From the NCBI GenBank assembly GCA_965240325.2, contig OZ251227.1, forward strand, positions 2,232,001-2,296,000: a DNA stretch of 64,000 nucleotides, in the 5' to 3' direction. The notes under the pieces were generated by a model. It had not been told where the DNA came from, did no database searches, and saw nothing but the letters and a program-made list of their open reading frames with translations. The translations under genes were made by a program, and so were the position numbers. Origin of the DNA: Rebecca billardiae RCC1528. Lineage: Eukaryota > Haptophyta. Of this stretch, positions 30,131 to 41,745 are shown one piece after another (the first letter of the stretch is position 1; the number at the start of each line of letters is the position of its first letter).

Positions 30131-32753
30131 ATGCGCGGCACGCGGCTGACGATGGCGCTTGTGCTGGTCGCGGCGCGCCCCGCACGATCGACCCCACCGC
30201 ACGTCCTCTTCCTCCTCGCCGACGATTTCGGATGGGCCAACCTCGGCGTGCACATGCGCGCGGCGACCGGCGGCGCCGACCCGCTCGTGCACGGCGTTCA
30301 CACGCCCACGCTCGACGCGCTGATCGGCGAGGGCATCCTGCTCGAGCGGCACTACGCGTACAAGATCTGCTCACCTAGCCGCAGCTCGCTGCAGACAGGC
30401 CGGCTGGCCATGCACGTCAACTCGAAGAACACGGGCGTCGCCGCGCGCAACGCGGCAGACCCCGTGTCCGGCTACGCGGGCATCCCGCTCAACATGACGG
30501 GGCTGGGGCACAAGATGCGAGCGGGCGGGTACGCCACGCACATGGTGGGCAAGTGGGACGCGGGCATGGCCACGCCCGCGCACACGCCCGAGGGCCGCGG
30601 GTACGACTCCTTCTTCGGCTTCTTCCAGCACGCGTCCGACTACTGGTCCTACTCGACAGGGCTGCTGGTGCGCAGCGCACGTGCGCACGCGCGGCTGTGC
30701 GCGGGGATGCATGCGTCCCGCTCCGCGGGGCTGCTGGTGCGCAGCGCACGTGCGGCTGCACGTGCGCCGGGATGCACGCGCGCGGCAGGGCGCTGAGGGG
30801 AGCGGACCGTCCGCCGGACCGTCCGCGTGGCATCACCTGCCCGCGCACCGCGTGCGCACCCCGCCCCCACAGGCGACGGGCGAGGTGGACAACTGCCTGA
30901 ACGGAGGGCCGCGCCCGTTCCGCGATCTCTTCCGGACGAACCGCACGCACCGCGGCGCCGTCTCCGACGCCGAGCTCGCGGAGCTGACCGGCGGGCTGTA
31001 CGACGCGGCGACGGGCGCGTGCGCGCCAGACCCAGAGGCGGGCGCGTGCTACAAAGAGGAGCTATTCAAGCAGGAGTCGCTGCGCATCCTGCGCGGGCAC
31101 GACCCGCTGGGCGAGCGCCCCCTCTTCCTGCTGCACGCGTTCGGCGCGCTGCACACGCCGCTGCAGGTGCCCGCCGCGCAGCTCGCCGAGCTCGACGCGC
31201 TCGTGGCTCGCGCGGGCGGCACGTTTGAGACGCGCAACCAGCGCCTGTACGCGGGGATGGGCATGCACATGGACGGCGTCGTGCGCGATCTCGTCTCGGA
31301 GATGAAGCGGCTCGGGATGTGGCGGGACACGCTGCTGGTGTTCAGCTCGGACAACGGCGGGCCGATCTACCAGCCGGGCGGCGCGAACAACTACCCGCTG
31401 CGCGGCGGCAAGTACTCCGACTTCGAGGGCGGCGTGCGCACCAACGCGTTCGTCGCGGGCGGCTGGCTTCCTGAGCGCGTGCGCGGCACGGCGCACGCCG
31501 GGCTCGTCTCGATCGCGGACTGGTACGCGACGCTGCCCGCGCTCGCCGGCGTGCCCGCGCGCGACACCGCCGCGGAGCGCGCCAACGCGTGGCTGCGCGC
31601 GCGCGGGCTGCCGGAGCTCCCCGCCGTGGACGGCGTCGACCAACTGGACGCGCTGCTGCGCGGGAAGGAGGGCCGTCCGCGCGGTCTGGTGCTCTCGACG
31701 AGCGCGGCGCTCGGCCGCGTCGACGGCTCGCTGTTCAAGCTGGTGACGGGCGTGCAGCCGTACGCGCGGCACAGCAGCGCCACCTCGCCCAACTGCTCCG
31801 CCTACTGCGCGCCCTCGCCGGACTTCCTCGAGGACGGGCCGGACTTTGTCGACCTCAAGTGCGTGGACCACCCGCTCCCATCGCGCGCCGACCCGGCCGA
31901 GGCGGCGCGCGCGCGCTGGGAGGAGGACTGCGCCGAGCAAGGCTGCCTGTACGACCTCGACGCCGACCCGACCGAGCACCGCGACCTGCTGCGAGCGCGC
32001 GGCGGCGCCGGGCGCGCGGCGGAGCGCGCGCACGCGCGGCTGCTGCGCGAGCTGCGCGCCGCGCGCGCCACGGCGTTTGAGCCTGAGCGCGGCGCGCTCT
32101 CGTATGCCGCGTGCGCCGCCGCCGTCGCCAACGGCGGCGTGTACGGCCCGTTTGCGTCCGTGCCCGAGTTTGGGATGAATGTGTCTGCGTGGTACACGCA
32201 GCCCCGCCGCCCGGAGCCGAGTGCCGCGCAGGCGAGGCGGTTCGGCCTCGTGCTCGCCGCGGCGCGCGCGATCGAGCGCGACGGCGCGCGCGTGCTCACG
32301 GCCGTCCTGCGCCGCCTCGTGCCGCTGCTGCTGCAGCTCTGCGCGAAAGCGTCGCCGCTCTCGCGGCTCGACGAGTGCCTCGCGCGCCCCGACTGCAATG
32401 ATGGCATCTGCATTGGCCCCGCGCAGCTGGCCGCCCGGCTCGAGGCCAGCCGTCCGGGTGCGGGGCTCTCGGCCATCGGCGACGACTCGGCTGGCCACAC
32501 CCCAGCGGGCGCCCTCGGAGATTGCTCTCTGACGCTGCTGCGCTCGCTCGTGGGGGAGGCCATGGCGGAGCATCACGCCGCCGCTGCAGCAGCAAGCGCT
32601 GGCGGCGGCGGCCATGCCGGGCTCGCGCCGCGCCGCGATTCATCGGCCGTGTCACCCCAGGCGGGGGGTGAGGCGTGGTGGGCAGAGCGGGATGACGATG
32701 CAGCAGCAGCATACCTCGCCGCCACGCTGCTGCAGGACGATACGTCGGAGTGA
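30131..32753 (+). CDS. Arylsulfatase-type sulfatase, two exons
   Basis: Exons 30131-30667 and 30873-32753, phase 0, about 805 residues. A signal-peptide-like start (MRGTRLTMALVLVAARPA) is followed by LLADDFGW (metal-binding Asp31 and Asp32). CSPSRSSLQTGR has Cys80 as the residue to be converted to formylglycine, the catalytic group of sulfatases. GYATHMVGKWDAG has Asp where many family members have His. SSDNGGP is the next metal site. The C-terminal ~250 residues lie beyond the catalytic core and have no assignment. It would hydrolyse sulfate esters, probably in the secretory path or outside the cell; substrate unknown. The 3' end of exon 1 is duplicated in the intron, giving a second in-frame donor at 30737. 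Confidence 0.9.
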
Positions 32754-33179
32754 CTAGCTACCTGCCATGCATCACATGGTGCCAGTACGACAGTCTCTAC
32801 GGACGAGCCACGCGAGGTCCGCGCTGAAGCCGAGCCGCCCGAGCCCGAGGCCGACTCTGCATTATATCATCATATCGCGGTTATATTGTGAAGTGTCAGT
32901 GAGACAGAGTGAGTGAGTGACGAATTAATGTCCGACACTCCGAGTCCGACTCGGACGTCATCAACGGTACACGGCAGCGCCAGTTTGACGTGCCTAGCGG
33001 CTCGGTCCGAAGCTCATGACCATTATTCATTCGTCATCTGTGATCTGAAAGCTGCGGCCATGCTCGCCTCATTGCGGGCACGCGGCGCTACCTGCCTGCA
33101 GTTCGGACTCGGAGCCGCACTCAGCGACACCGGGCCCGGGCCGCCCGGCCCTGCCCCCCGCAGGCCGACGACGCATGCG
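32754..33179. other. Intergenic, no gene seen
   Basis: Interval between two genes that converge (sulfatase on plus, uL11m on minus). A short AT-rich stretch at ~32860-32900 and a GAGT simple repeat are the only features noted. Confidence 0.5.
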
Positions 33180-33823
33180 TCACCGCGTGTTCGAGACTGA
33201 GTCTGCGGCTTGTGGCATCCCCGGAGCAGGCGATGCGGATGATGCATCGCCCTCAGGCTGAGCCGGTGCCTCAGGCGCACCACCGCTGATGGGTCCAGAG
33301 ATGTTGACGCCCATGGACTTGGCGCTCCCCACGACCATCCGTGCCACGCTCTCAAGTGGGATGTGCGCGAGCTCAGCGTCCTGCTGCTTCGCCCTCGCGA
33401 TCTCGTAGACTGCCTCCGGGGAGAGCTCACCGACCGATGGCGCTCCCGGTGCCCCTGGTGTTTGGCTCCTGTGCGCGCAGCCGTCGGCGGGAACGTGCTG
33501 TGAGAGTGAGACGCGCGCCGGGCGCGCAGCTGTCGCTTGCGCGCGATCGTGACACACCCTTTCTTGAGACCCAAGGCTTTCTTGATGAAGAAGGAGACAG
33601 GCGGTGTTTTGATGTCGAACTCAAAAGAGCGGTCCTTGAACGCCCGGATGAACACCGGCACAGGCGTCTCGGGCATGTACTCGCTCGTGCGCTCGTTGAA
33701 CTCTTTGCAAAACTGCATGATGTTCAGGCCGCGCTGGCCCAACGCGCTTCCGACGGGCGGCTGCGGCGTGGCCTTGCCCGCTGGGATCACCAATCGTATG
33801 GTGCCGACGACTCCGCGCGACAT
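33180..33823 (-). CDS. MRPL11: Mitochondrial ribosomal protein uL11m
   Basis: Two exons, 33823-33558 and 33468-33180, joined in phase 2 (KKG split across the intron), 184 residues. It starts [21 protein letters not shown]-terminal domain motifs are [19 protein letters not shown] and [20 protein letters not shown]; the FCKEFN form is typical of mitochondrial rather than bacterial or cytosolic L11. The C-terminal RNA-binding domain has [15 protein letters not shown] and [14 protein letters not shown] low-complexity tail of about 30 residues is extra. It binds the GTPase-centre rRNA in the large subunit. The open frame extends upstream only with GTG, so the ATG at 33823 is chosen. Confidence 0.93.
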
Positions 33824-33948
33824 CCTGGCCGTGTCTTCGTTGACCCTCGTGACCTCGTCGTCAAGTCGTCGTCGATCGGCGCTCGGCACAAAATCGCGCG
33901 CGCTGATGATGACGCGATGGCGGTAAAACTACGACATCAGTATGGGGG

Positions 33949-33962
33949 TATAAAAACCGCCC
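33949..33962 (+). promoter_or_regulatory. TATA-like 14-mer, copy 1
   Basis: TATAAAAACCGCCC, identical to the sequence at 34289-34302. It may be a plus-strand core promoter or part of a short repeat. Confidence 0.3.
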
Positions 33963-34055
33963 CAAGATGCTCTTCGCCCGCGCGCGCATGGCGCACGTGC
34001 GCCCGCCCGCGCACGCGCCCGCGGGGGCGCTGCGCACGACGACTACTTCGAGACG

Positions 34056-34250
34056 ATGGCTGACGACGCGTGGCACCGCGACCACCGCGGTGGCGCGCGC
34101 GCGTCGACGCCAGACGGTGCGTCGAGCTTCCGCTCGGGGATCGGGAGTGACTTGATGGGCGACTCACGAGGGGGGCGGCGGGACGACGGCGAGGAGGCGC
34201 TGATCCTGGTGTTTGTCCCTGCTGCTCGATCTGCTGCTACAGCTTGCTGA
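34056..34250 (+). CDS. Doubtful small ORF (64 aa)
   Basis: Frame starting MADDAWHRDHRGGARASTPD, acidic and basic, no known family. It follows a TATA-like sequence by about 100 bp. A possible tiny intron (GTGTTTGTC...GCTACAG, 34210-34243) lies near its end. It could equally be spacer between uL11m and the PAN gene. Confidence 0.2.
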   Translation: MADDAWHRDHRGGARASTPDGASSFRSGIGSDLMGDSRGGRRDDGEEALILVFVPAARSAATAC

Positions 34251-34288
34251 CTCTGACTCGCCTGCCCGTTGCATGCCACGTCGTTAAA

Positions 34289-34302
34289 TATAAAAACCGC
34301 CC
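34289..34302 (+). promoter_or_regulatory. TATA-like 14-mer, copy 2
   Basis: Second identical TATAAAAACCGCCC, 340 bp after the first. No convincing gene follows it before the microsatellite at 34764. Confidence 0.25.
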
Positions 34303-34761
34303 GTCTGCTGAATATTCACCGAGTCATCAATATGAATATCACGGCGCGTGCCAGGCCTGACGCTCGCGCGGCCCCGCCGGCGTGCAGCGCAGTGAACTTT
34401 CTGGACCCGAGGTGCACGCCACGGGGGAGGCGGCACGCGGTGACTACTTCGACGGGGCACATCTGACGATGCATGGCAGTGCCGTCAGCCGTGGCACCGC
34501 GAAGTCACGACGGGACCTGTGTGAACCAGTTCACTCAGTTGACAGTGTAACTCACTGTGGCGCGCATGCCCGACTCGCGCCGGGTCACGGCACCGGTACG
34601 TACTTACTCACTTAGTCTTATAATTCATGTACTACAGTAGTAGAGAACACGCGCCTGCTGCTGTGGCGGTGTCACGTCATCCTCAGATGAACAAAGTTAT
34701 TCAGCATACCGGAACGTTCAACGTCTTATGTCTGGGCGATAGATCGCGAGCCCGAGAGAGT

Positions 34762-34763
<2 letters not shown>

Positions 34764-34850
<87 letters not shown>
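34764..34850. repeat. Compound microsatellite (GA)n(TG)n
   Basis: About 48 bp of GA repeats run directly into about 38 bp of GT repeats, just beyond the 3' end of the PAN gene. Confidence 0.95.
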
Positions 34851-34853
<3 letters not shown>

Positions 34854-34911
34854 CGTATATCGTACTGTAGTAATATTGATGATGAATATCTGATAGCTAA
34901 TGGACAAATGG

Positions 34912-36078
34912 TCACCAGAACGCGCGCGGCCCCCACGTGCCGTTCCTCAGCTGCACGCCGGGCTCGAGCAGCACGCCTGATACCCACGGCACGCCGTCGC
35001 GCATCTCCTTGCCGTGCCTCCGCATGTACGGCCGCGACATCGGCATGCGCATGTTCACCTCTGGCGCCTCCGGCTGCTCGGAGAACTTGAGCCAGCAGTC
35101 CCCGAACGAGTGCTTGTGCGCATCCGGCTCCCAGCACGTCTCACGGCCGCACCACGTCCACACGTTGCACGGCAGCGCGTGGAACGGGCCGCCGCTTGGC
35201 GTGGGGCGGTGCGCGATGCACGCCGCCTCGCACTCGCTCCAGTTGGCCTTCTTGTGCCCGATACCCCAGCGCACGCCCAGCCCGTCGTAGTCGGCGCCCG
35301 ACTCGGCGAAGGGCGCGAGCTTCACGCCGCGCGAGATCAGGTCGAGATACACGCGCGCGTCGCGCGAGCGCTCGAGGCAGCCGGTGTCCACGTGCGAGTA
35401 GCCGTCGATGGCCGGCGAGCCGCACTCCCGCGTCGTGTTGCACAGCGTCTTGGAGACGCAGCCGTAGTACGTGGACGGCAGCGTGCAGTCGTCGCACGGC
35501 CGCGTCGGCCCAGCATACACGCCCGAGGTCCACGGCACGCGCTCGCCACGCCCGGGATGTGCGAGGTGCTCTTGGCGCGAGTTCTTGAGCCAGCACGCGT
35601 GCGTCGTCGGGTTCCACACAAACGCGTTGCACGCGTGGCCTTCGTTGATCTCGATGGTCGGCTCGTAGTCGCGGCACGCCTCGCAGCACGCGCGCGCAGA
35701 GGGCGCGCTGTTCTGATCACCGTTCTGCACCACGCCGCCCCAGAACTCGGTGTGCTCCATGTAGGTCGCGTTGAGCACGCACGAGTCCTCGCTCGAGTTT
35801 GTTGGGACAAGCACGGGCAGAGCTCTCGCCGCGCCCGAGGCAGCACTGTGCCCATGTCGGCGCCGCCGCCACCGCGACCGGCCGGCCGACTTCTTCGACG
35901 GCTGAGAGCCGCGGGCTTCCTCCAGCTGGTCCTCGAGCAAGTAGTAGCTCTGGTGTTTTCTGACTTCCTGCCGCGTATGCAGATCGGCCGGGTTGTGCAG
36001 CGTGAAGAAGGTCAGCACGAAGAAGGTGAAGAGCACCATGGACAGGAGCCCCACCTGACTCGACAGCGGCGCCGCCAT
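34912..36078 (-). CDS. Single-pass membrane protein with PAN/apple-like cysteine-rich domains
   Basis: Single exon, 388 residues from the Met at 36078 (frame open to 36216). A short N-terminus and one hydrophobic span ([19 protein letters not shown], about residues 9-27) suggest a type II membrane protein. A basic linker ([11 protein letters not shown]) follows, then a Cys-rich region. The stretch [14 protein letters not shown]...CNAFVWNP...CWLKN resembles a PAN/apple fold, and a second related unit (CEAACIAH...CNVWTWC...CWLKF) lies near the C-terminus. Both units end in VPW(T/V)SGV. PAN domains bind proteins or carbohydrates, so a Golgi or cell-surface role is plausible. It is divergent from LeuRS, with 125 bp between starts. 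Confidence 0.82.
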   Translation of the reverse strand: MAAPLSSQVGLLSMVLFTFFVLTFFTLHNPADLHTRQEVRKHQSYYLLEDQLEEARGSQPSKKSAGRSRWRRRRHGHSAASGAARALPVLVPTNSSEDSCVLNATYMEHTEFWGGVVQNGDQNSAPSARACCEACRDYEPTIEINEGHACNAFVWNPTTHACWLKNSRQEHLAHPGRGERVPWTSGVYAGPTRPCDDCTLPSTYYGCVSKTLCNTTRECGSPAIDGYSHVDTGCLERSRDARVYLDLISRGVKLAPFAESGADYDGLGVRWGIGHKKANWSECEAACIAHRPTPSGGPFHALPCNVWTWCGRETCWEPDAHKHSFGDCWLKFSEQPEAPEVNMRMPMSRPYMRRHGKEMRDGVPWVSGVLLEPGVQLRNGTWGPRAFW

Positions 36079-36203
36079 CGTGTGACGACTGCCAGTCAGG
36101 AGACACCGGCGCGGGCGAAGCGGAGCGGGACCGAGCGAGCTTCGTCTCAGCGTGGCCGTGGATGCGCAAGCACTGCGAACACGTGGTCGCGGAAAAAGCA
36201 GCC

Positions 36204-39200
36204 ATGGCGACGACACGGCGCGACGAGCTCATCCGGCTGCAGCACGCCGCGCAGGCGAAGTGGGACGTGCGCGCCTGCGCCCGCGGCACGCAGCGATCGG
36301 CTCGGTCCTCGCGCGTGCGCGCGCACTGCGCACGGCGACCGCGGCGATGCTCGCCACATGCCGCCGACGTGGGTGGGTGCGTGCGTGCGCGCCCACGGCG
36401 CGACGCAGGCGTGCAAGGCGTTCGAGGTGGACGCGCCGGAGGGCGCCGCGGGGACATCGGACGAGAAGTTCCTCGTCACCTTCCCGTACCCGTACATGAA
36501 CGGCCGGCTGCACCTTGGCCACGCCTTCACCGTCACCAAGGCCGAGTTTGCCGCCGGGTACCAGCGGATGCAGGGCAAGCGCGCGCTCTTCCCGTTCGGC
36601 TTCCACTGCACGGGCATGCCGATCAAGGCGTGCGCGGACAAGCTGAAGAACGACTACGAGAAGTACGGCTCGCCCATTCCCAACTTCCCCACGGCGGCGC
36701 CGACGATCGGCAGCGTCGACGGCACGACGGTGCACCTGGTGCGCGCGCGCGCGCTCTCGCGCTCGCGCGCGCGTGTGGCCGGCGCGCCGTGCGCGCACGC
36801 GCGCGCGCGCTCACGGCGTGCCCGGCGTGCCGCCCGTCGCGCGCCCTCGCCGCCGAGCGCGCGCAGCAATGGAACCCGCCCACCTCGACGGGCGGGCACG
36901 AGCTCGTCGGCTACGAGCTCTACGTGCGGCAGCGCGTCGGCGACGCGTCGGAGGCGGGTGCAGAGTGGGTGCTGCACGCAGAGGGCGCGTTTGAGAGCGC
37001 GGAGGACCCGGCGGGGCCGCGCACGGCGAGCGTGTCGGGGCTGACGACGGGCGCGCGCGCGTCCTTCGCCATCGGCACCAAGCTCGCCGGCGGCGTCGCG
37101 GGGCAGCGCTCCAAGGGCACCGACGAGATCACGGTCGGCAAGGAGGCGGCGGCGAGCGCGGACGCGGCGGCGGCCAAGGGCGGCGGCAAGGGCGGCAAGA
37201 AGGCCAAGTCGAAGGTGGCGGCGAAGACGGGCGGGCTGACGCACCAGTGGGACGTGATGCGCTCGATGGGCATGCGCCCCGACGAGATCCTCCCCTTCGT
37301 CGACCCGTACCACTGGCTGAAGCACTTCCCGCCGCTCGGCGCGACCGACCTGAAGCAGTTTGGCGCGTGCATCGACTTCCGCCGCTCCTTCATCACGACG
37401 GACATGAACCCGTACTACGACGCGTTCGTGCGGTGGCAGTTCAACAAGCTGCGCGCCGCGGGCAAGGTCAAGTTCGGCAAGCGCCCCGCCGTCTACTCGC
37501 CCGTCGACGGGCAGCCGTGCATGGACCACGACCGGCGCTCTGGCGAGGGCGCGGCGCCGCAGGAGTACACGGGCATCAAGCTCAAGCTGCTCGAGCTGCC
37601 CGCGTGCATGAAGGCGCTCGAGGGGCGGCCGGTGTACGCGATCGCGGCGACGCTGCGCCCCGAGACCATGTGCGGCCAGACCAACTGCTGGGCCCTCCCC
37701 TCGGGCACGTACGGCGCGTACGACGTCGGCAACGGCGCGCGGGACGTGTACGTGCTCTCGCACCGCGCGGCGCGCAACATGGCGTTCCAGGACATCTTCC
37801 CCGAGTTCGGGAAGAGCTCGTGCCTGATGGAGGTGCCGGGCTCGGCGCTGATCGGCGTGCCGCTCCACGCGCCGCTCTCGCCGTACGAGCGCGTGTACAT
37901 GCTGCCGCTCCTCTCGATCAAGATGAACAAGGGCACGGGGATCGTCACGTCGGTGCCGTCAGACTCGCCTGACGACTACGCCGCCTTCACCGAGCTCAAG
38001 AAGCCGAAGAAGCAGGAGTACCACGGGCTCAAGCCGGAGTGGGTCGACCCGTTCGAGCTGGTGCCGATCATCGAGATCCCCGAGATCGGCAAGTGCGCCG
38101 CCGAGGCCATCTGCCTCAAGCTCGGCGTGCAGGGCCCGGGCGACGCCGAGCGCCTCGCCGAGGCGCACGACATCGTGTACACGCAAGGCTTCTACAAGGG
38201 CGTGATGGCGGCGGGGCAGTTCGTGGGGCGGAGCGTGCAGGAGGCGAAGCCGCTGTGCAAGGCGGCGATGGTCTCCGCGGGCGACGCCTTCACCTACCTC
38301 GAGCCCGAGCGCGAGGTCATCTCCCGCTCGGACGACGAGTGCGTGGTCGCCTTGGTCGACCAATGGTACCTTGTGTATGGAGAGCCTTCTTGGAAGGGGG
38401 CGGTCATGCGGCACGTCAAGGAGACGATGGACATGTACAACCCGCTGGTGCTCGCCTCGTTCGTCGACACGCTCGAGTGGCTCTCCGACTGGGCGTGCTC
38501 GCGCTCCTTCGGCCTCGGCACGCGCATGCCGTGGGACGCCCAGTTCCTGATCGAGTCGCTCTCCGACTCGACCATCTACATGGCCTACTACACCGTGGCC
38601 CACCTGCTGCAGGGCGGCGACATCACGGGGCAGAGCGTGGGGCCGGCGGGGATCAAGGCGTCGGAGGTGACGGACGAGCTGTTCGACCACGTCTTCCTCG
38701 GCAAGCCCGCCCCGCCCGCCCTCCCCGCCGCGCCGCTCGCCGCCATGCGCCGCGAGTTCCTGTACTGGTACCCGCTCGACCTTCGCGTGTCGGGCAAGGA
38801 CCTGATCGGCAACCACCTCACGATGGCGCTGTACAACCACGCCGCGGTGTGGGCGGAGGCGCCGGAGCTGTGGCCGCGCGGGATGTTCACGAACGGGCAC
38901 GTGCTCGTCGACAACAAGAAGATGTCCAAGTCCGAGGGCAACTTCCTCACGCTCACCGACGCGTGCGACAAGTTCTCGGCGGACGCGACGCGCTTTGCGT
39001 GCGCGGACGCGGGCGACGGCACCGACGACGCAAACTTCGCCTTCGAGACGGTGGACACGGCGATCAAGAAGCTGGTGAAGGAGCTGGACTGGATGAAGGA
39101 GTCGCTGGCGGCGGAGGCGGAGCGCGCCGCCGACGCCGCCGGCCGCGGCGCCGCCTCGCCCGCCGACGCCGCCTTCGCCGACCGTTACTTCAGCAACGAG

Positions 39201-41288
39201 CTGCTTCGGCTGGGCAAGGCGTGCGCGCACGCGTTCGAGCGCATGCAGTTTCGCGACGCGCTCCGCTTCGGCTTCTACGAGCTGCAGGACGCGCGCGACC
39301 GGTACCGGCTGCTCGCGCCGGGCGGCGTGATGCACCGCGCGCTGCTGCTCCGCTTCATCGAGTGGCAGGCCCTCCTCCTCGCGCCCATCTGCCCGCACTG
39401 GGCGGAGGCCGTCTGGGAGATGCTAGGCAAGCGCGGCTGCATCGTGCACGCGCGCTGGCCGGCCGAGCTGCGCAGCGCGGAGGTGGACAAGGTGCTCGAC
39501 GCGCAGGGCGCGTACCTGCTCAAGGCGACGCGCGCGATGCGCGCCGAGCTCGACAAGCCGAAGAAGCCCACGAAGGGCGGCGGCGCGCCCCCGCCGCCCG
39601 CCAAGCCCACGTGCGTGCACGTGTACGTCGCGCGCGAGGTGCCGGCGTGGAAGCGCGTCGTGATCGGCGTGCTCAAAGAGCACTTCGACGCGGCGACGAA
39701 CGAGGTGAGCAACGAGGCGCTCAAGGCGCTCGGCGGCGTGGAGGAGCTGAAGCCGAAGGGCAAGCACCCCGCGCAGTTCGCCGCCGTCGTGCGCGCCGAG
39801 CTCAAGGAGCGCGGCCCCGCCGCCTTCGACCTGACCGTGCCGTTTGACGAAGCCGAGGTCCTCCGTGAGAACGCAGAATACGTCACCAAGACCCTCGACG
39901 TGGGCGCGATGGTGGTGGTGGACGCGGCGTCGGCGGAGGCGACGGACGCGAAGGCGGCCGAGAGCGCGCAGCCGCTCGCGCCCGCCGCCGTCTTCTCCGC
40001 CCCCGCCGCGCGCCTACCCGCCGCCGAGTACGTCGAGCGCCACGAGCTCGCAGCCGTGCTGCACGCTGCCGTTAACGAGTGCGTGCGCGAACAGCCCGAG
40101 CGGCCTCTCGAGTTCCTCGCCGCGCAGCTGCTCGAGCGGAGCAAGGGGGCGGCGGGGAAGGGCGGCGCGCCGGTGCCGAAGGGGGCCACGCCGCCGCCCA
40201 AGCCGCCGCCCAAGGACGCGCCCAAGCCCGCCAAGGGCGGCGGCGCAGCCGGGGGCGCGCCCAAGCCGGCGGCCGCAGGCAAGGTGTGCGCACGCGCGCG
40301 CGCGGCGTGCGCGGAGCGCCCAGCGTGCGCGCGCGCGCGCGCGCACGCCGCCGCCGCTCGGCCCGAGCCTCGCCTCACAGCACGGCCGCGCGTGTCGCGC
40401 GTGTCGCCCCGCGCCCGCCCCTCCGCGCCTCGCAGCCCGCCGACGACGGCCGCGCCAAGGCGCTGAAGGCGGCGGTCAAGGAGGGCGGCAAGAAGGCCGT
40501 CGACATTGCGGGCGCGGCCGACATGACGCTCGGCCTCGAGTTCTACTGGTGCGCGTGTGTGTGTGCGCGTGTGTGTGTGCGCGCGTGTGTGTGCGCGCGT
40601 GTGTGTGCGTACGTGTGTGTGTGTGCGTGCGTGTGTGTGTGCGTGCGTACGTGTGTGTGTGTGTGTGTCGTGTGCGTGCGTGTGTTCGCGCGCGTGTGTG
40701 CGCGCGCGTGTGCGGGTGCGGGTGTGTGTGCGCGCGCGCGCGCGCGCGGCGCCGACGCCGACGCGCCGCCGCCTCCCTCCTTCGCGCCACGCGCCGCGCA
40801 CCCGCCACATCCGCCGCACCCGCCGCCCGCGCGCCGCTCGCAGCACTTCCATCGACAGCGCGGGCGGGGAGCTCGAGCTGCTCGACGCCGCGATGGGCGC
40901 GGCGAACGTCGAGGTGGACCCGGCGGCGGAGGAGCGCAAGGGCGGCTCGGGGCACATCGGGAAGGCCTTCTTCTCGGCGGGCGACGGCGCGCTGGTGATC
41001 TGCGCCTACTGCCCCGCGGACAAGCAGGCCAAGCTCGACTGCGCGCACTGGCTCGGCGCGGTGGTGAAGGCGGTGGGCGCGGGCGAGGTGCGCGCGGATT
41101 CGGGCGCGGCGTACGCGCGTGCAGTGGTGCCCAAGGACGAGGGCAAGGGCAAATTCCCGCTCAAGATGAAGGAGGAGGGCATCGCCGCCGCCATCGCCTA
41201 CCTGAAGGAGCGCGGCCTCTTCCCCGAGACGAACGACGACTCGGACGACGAGCCCGCCTACGGCGACGACGCCTTCGACGACCTGTGA
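36204..41288 (+). CDS. LARS1: Cytosolic-type leucyl-tRNA synthetase with extra domains
   Basis: Five exons: 36204-36266, 36409-36738, 36867-40283, 40436-40548 and 40844-41288, about 1455 residues, frame kept throughout. It charges tRNA-Leu. Class I signatures are HLGH (residues 56-59, in [16 protein letters not shown]) and KMSKS (about 816-820). The eukaryote/archaeal-type editing insert is present ([33 protein letters not shown]). Residues ~132-223 form a fibronectin-III-like block ([34 protein letters not shown]) where family members have only a short linker. After a Lys/Pro/Ala-rich linker the last ~185 residues are also extra and resemble the C-terminal domain of alanyl-tRNA synthetase. 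Its last intron (40549-40843) begins with a GT-rich tract. The first short exon rests on codon phase and homology. Confidence 0.92.
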
Positions 41289-41464
41289 GGCTGTTGGGGC
41301 AGTAGACAGACGCGCCAGTAGTATAGTGTTTCACGTCAGTAACAGTACTGTCCGGCGGTGTCCTACTCACTACTGGAACCGCGCGCTGGGCATCATAGCA
41401 GCATATTGACTGCGCGCTATATATACTAACTGCCGTATCTGCATGCGACTATAACGACGCGCAT

Positions 41465-41745
41465 AATGGCCCGCGGTGCAGGGCGGAGCGCGCAGCGTGG
41501 AGCCCGCACCAGCGGGCCCGAACCACGTTTCAAAAAGATCTTTGATCAAGAAAAAAGGGACGGGGGGCGGCGGAAAAAAAGGGACGGGGGGCGATTTTTA
41601 GGGCTGGCGGAGACCGAGTTTCGAGTTTTTGAGATCGCATTGAGAGGTCTATCAGGCCCAAAAAAACCGCGCCCAGCTGATTCCCTTAAGTAAAGTGCGA
41701 TCTGGACGTCAGCTGGACGTGACATTAGTGTAACGGTTCGTTACG
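41465..41745 (+). repeat. Dispersed repeat R2, copy 2
   Basis: Matches 8210-8480 in reverse complement. Here the AAAAAAGGGACGGGGGGCG segment is doubled in tandem (41552-41590). It ends near GTAACGGTTCGTTAC. No protein coded. Confidence 0.6.

Noticed and set aside
27970-30378. 802-codon plus-strand frame
   Set aside because: Antisense of the LRR gene; Arg/Ala-rich low-complexity reading.
34912-37868. Long frames on the plus strand over the PAN gene and on the minus strand over LeuRS
   Set aside because: Out-of-frame shadows; true coding motifs lie on the opposite strand in each case.
39275-40957. 560-codon minus-strand frame with HTHTRTHT runs
   Set aside because: Antisense of LeuRS exons 3-5 and of the GT-rich intron; low complexity.
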